64,000 nt of DNA from Flammeovirga yaeyamensis (GTDB lineage Bacteria > Bacteroidota > Bacteroidia > Cytophagales > Flammeovirgaceae). The stretch is from NCBI RefSeq assembly GCF_018736045.1, contig NZ_CP076132.1, positions 1,349,501 through 1,413,500 of the forward strand, in the 5' to 3' direction. The notes below the pieces were generated by a model. That model ran no database searches and had not been told where the DNA came from. It saw only the letters and a program-made list of their open reading frames with translations. Positions 62,690 to 64,000 of this stretch are shown here, piece after piece. The stretch's first letter is position 1. Each line of letters opens with the position of its first letter. A program made the translations under genes and the position numbers.

Positions 62690-64000
62690 ATGAAGTACCT
62701 AAAATATAAAAAGAATTTTATCTATATTTTTTGTTTAATTTTTGTAATTGCTTTTGGTGTAAACGGTCAGTCGAAAGAACGTACACTCATCAAAACGTAT
62801 TACGATGATTGGGCGGGAATCGTTGCAGAAGAGTTTTATGTATTGGATGGAGATTCGAACAGAATAGACGGAGAATACAAACGCTACTTTCCAGGATCAG
62901 ATAATCTGATAGTAAAATCGAATTACAAAGACGGGGAGTTGAATGGCGATTTTTATGAGTTTTTTGAAAATGGTCGAGTGCACTTCAAAGCTAAATATAA
63001 AAATGGCCTGAAGCAGGGGGAATATGTTTCCTTTTATGTAGAAGGAGCGAAAAAGACAGTGGCACATTTTAAACAAGATAAAATGGTGGGCACTATGAAA
63101 AAGTTCTTTCCTAATGGAACTGTTCAGATCGAACATAATATCAGTAAAAACTATTGGAAAGAATATTACCCTTCTGGCAAGTTGATGAATGAATCAGAAA
63201 TGTTGGGAGAGGTAAGAAATGGAGTGACGAAAGTATACGATCAAGAAGGAAACCTCAAGCAGAAAGGCACCTATAAAGAAGGTAAAATTGATGGAAAATA
63301 TTATACGTACTTTCCAAAATCGACTACCGTTCAAAAAGAAAGTGATTTTGTGGATGGTAAACTAGAAGGTGAATCGAAAGAATTTTATACCTCTGGAGTT
63401 TTAAAACAAGTGATTCCCTTTGAGAATAACATTGAACACGGTTTGAGATTAGAATATTATGAGAGTGGTCAACTGATGTCGGAAAACCGAATTGTGAAGG
63501 GAAGAACCACAGGAAACTATAAAAACTATTATGAAGATGGTCAGTTGAAGTCTGAAATGATCACTGCTTTAGGAAAGGAACAAAAAGGCGTCTTCAGAGA
63601 GTTTTCTGAAAAAGGAATCTTATTGAAAGAAGGTCACATGCAACAAGGAAAAATGCATGGAATTACAAAAGGATTTTATGATGATGGCGCTTTAAAACAA
63701 GTCTTTAATTATCAAAAAGGGATTAAAAAGGGAGTTCAGAAGCAATATTATACCGATGGGGAAACGTTGAAGGTCGAAGAAGTATTTGCTAAAAATGCTA
63801 CAGAGAATACAGTGAAAGAATACTTTGAAAATGGCAAAGTAAAAGAGGAAGGCAAGATGATTAAAAAGTTGAAAACTGGCTCTTGGAAAACATATTATGC
63901 TAATGGCAAGTTAAAAACTATGAAGTCGTTTACTGGAGGTTTTGAGGAAGGTGAAAGCCTAATCTATAATAAAGAGGGTGTTTTAATGACCAAAGAACGT
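62690..64000 (+). CDS. MORN-like / YwqK-type repeat protein (cut by right edge)
   Basis: The frame opens with a signal peptide (MKYLKYKKNFIYIFCLIF, cut near VNGQS) and continues in tandem repeats of the form YKDGELNGDFYEFFENGR, YKNGLKQGEYVSFY and YKEGKIDGKYYTYF, each about 22 residues. Repeats of this kind (toxin-antitoxin YwqK-like and MORN) build elongated beta-structures and bind surfaces or partners. The protein should be exported to the periplasm or surface. At least 437 codons are present; the C-terminus is missing. No function is assigned. Confidence 0.8.
   Translation, partial: MKYLKYKKNFIYIFCLIFVIAFGVNGQSKERTLIKTYYDDWAGIVAEEFYVLDGDSNRIDGEYKRYFPGSDNLIVKSNYKDGELNGDFYEFFENGRVHFKAKYKNGLKQGEYVSFYVEGAKKTVAHFKQDKMVGTMKKFFPNGTVQIEHNISKNYWKEYYPSGKLMNESEMLGEVRNGVTKVYDQEGNLKQKGTYKEGKIDGKYYTYFPKSTTVQKESDFVDGKLEGESKEFYTSGVLKQVIPFENNIEHGLRLEYYESGQLMSENRIVKGRTTGNYKNYYEDGQLKSEMITALGKEQKGVFREFSEKGILLKEGHMQQGKMHGITKGFYDDGALKQVFNYQKGIKKGVQKQYYTDGETLKVEEVFAKNATENTVKEYFENGKVKEEGKMIKKLKTGSWKTYYANGKLKTMKSFTGGFEEGESLIYNKEGVLMTKER

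Overview
The window looks like chromosomal DNA from a marine Bacteroidota, most likely a Flammeovirga-like member of the Cytophagales. The evidence is a low-GC sequence, almost no Shine-Dalgarno sites, TAnnTTTG-type promoter elements, a giant secreted protease ending in a type IX secretion (Por) sorting domain, several formylglycine sulfatases, a 7TMR-DISM histidine kinase, and a beta-propeller regulator. The genus assignment is inferred from gene content and style, not from a marker gene. No rRNA, tRNA, CRISPR array, insertion sequence or phage was recognised.

Layout. (1) 1-2087, minus strand: a two-component cassette of PAS kinase, receiver and a second PAS kinase cut by the window edge. 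(2) 2735-10258: a 2507-residue T9SS subtilase with a strong terminator. (3) 10432-13571: a nitrate-linked patch with an Fnr-like regulator carrying N-terminal cysteines, a degenerate serine-recombinase-like DNA-binding protein and a NarK transporter; TACGTA palindromes lie upstream of all three genes. (4) 14225-17051: HtrA/DegP, a candidate structured sRNA, a CPPC thioredoxin with an overlapping 41-residue Cys-Cys mini-gene, and a small secreted protein. (5) 17142-21155: a large SF1 helicase with a nuclease-like tail. (6) 21332-33571: ApbE, a secreted Ntn hydrolase, four sulfatases, a GH43 lipoprotein and an AraC regulator, a catabolic locus for sulfated polysaccharide. Four copies of a long, heavily inverted-repeat intergenic element are interspersed here. 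(7) 33744-36307: an SDR/metallo-hydrolase/DoxX operon led by a possible attenuator peptide. (8) 36802-43270: pgk, GNAT, YciI lipoprotein, a 44-residue mini-gene, a LuxR response regulator with its 7TMR-DISM kinase, and a DEAD-box helicase. (9) 44100-53321: htpG, TlpA-like thioredoxin, YjbQ, an AsmA-like protein, YeiH with a LysR regulator, an ArsC-like protein with a DegT aminotransferase, and an outer-membrane protein. (10) 53544-64000: a cytoplasmic GH13 enzyme, a Cache/PAS kinase followed by a propeller-HTH regulator, MenE, and a MORN-like repeat protein running off the right edge.

How the genes may work together. The sulfatases, GH43 enzyme and AraC regulator probably desulfate and trim an algal galactan outside the cell or in the periplasm. 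No SusC/SusD pair or sulfatase-maturing enzyme is visible in the window. The Fnr-like protein, recombinase-like protein and NarK probably form a nitrate or redox response unit. The most novel signals are the long hairpin/heptad repeat family at the sulfatase genes, the TACGTA operator cluster around the degenerate recombinase, the candidate sRNA at 15953-16136, and several unannotated mini-genes supported by overlaps or dedicated terminators.
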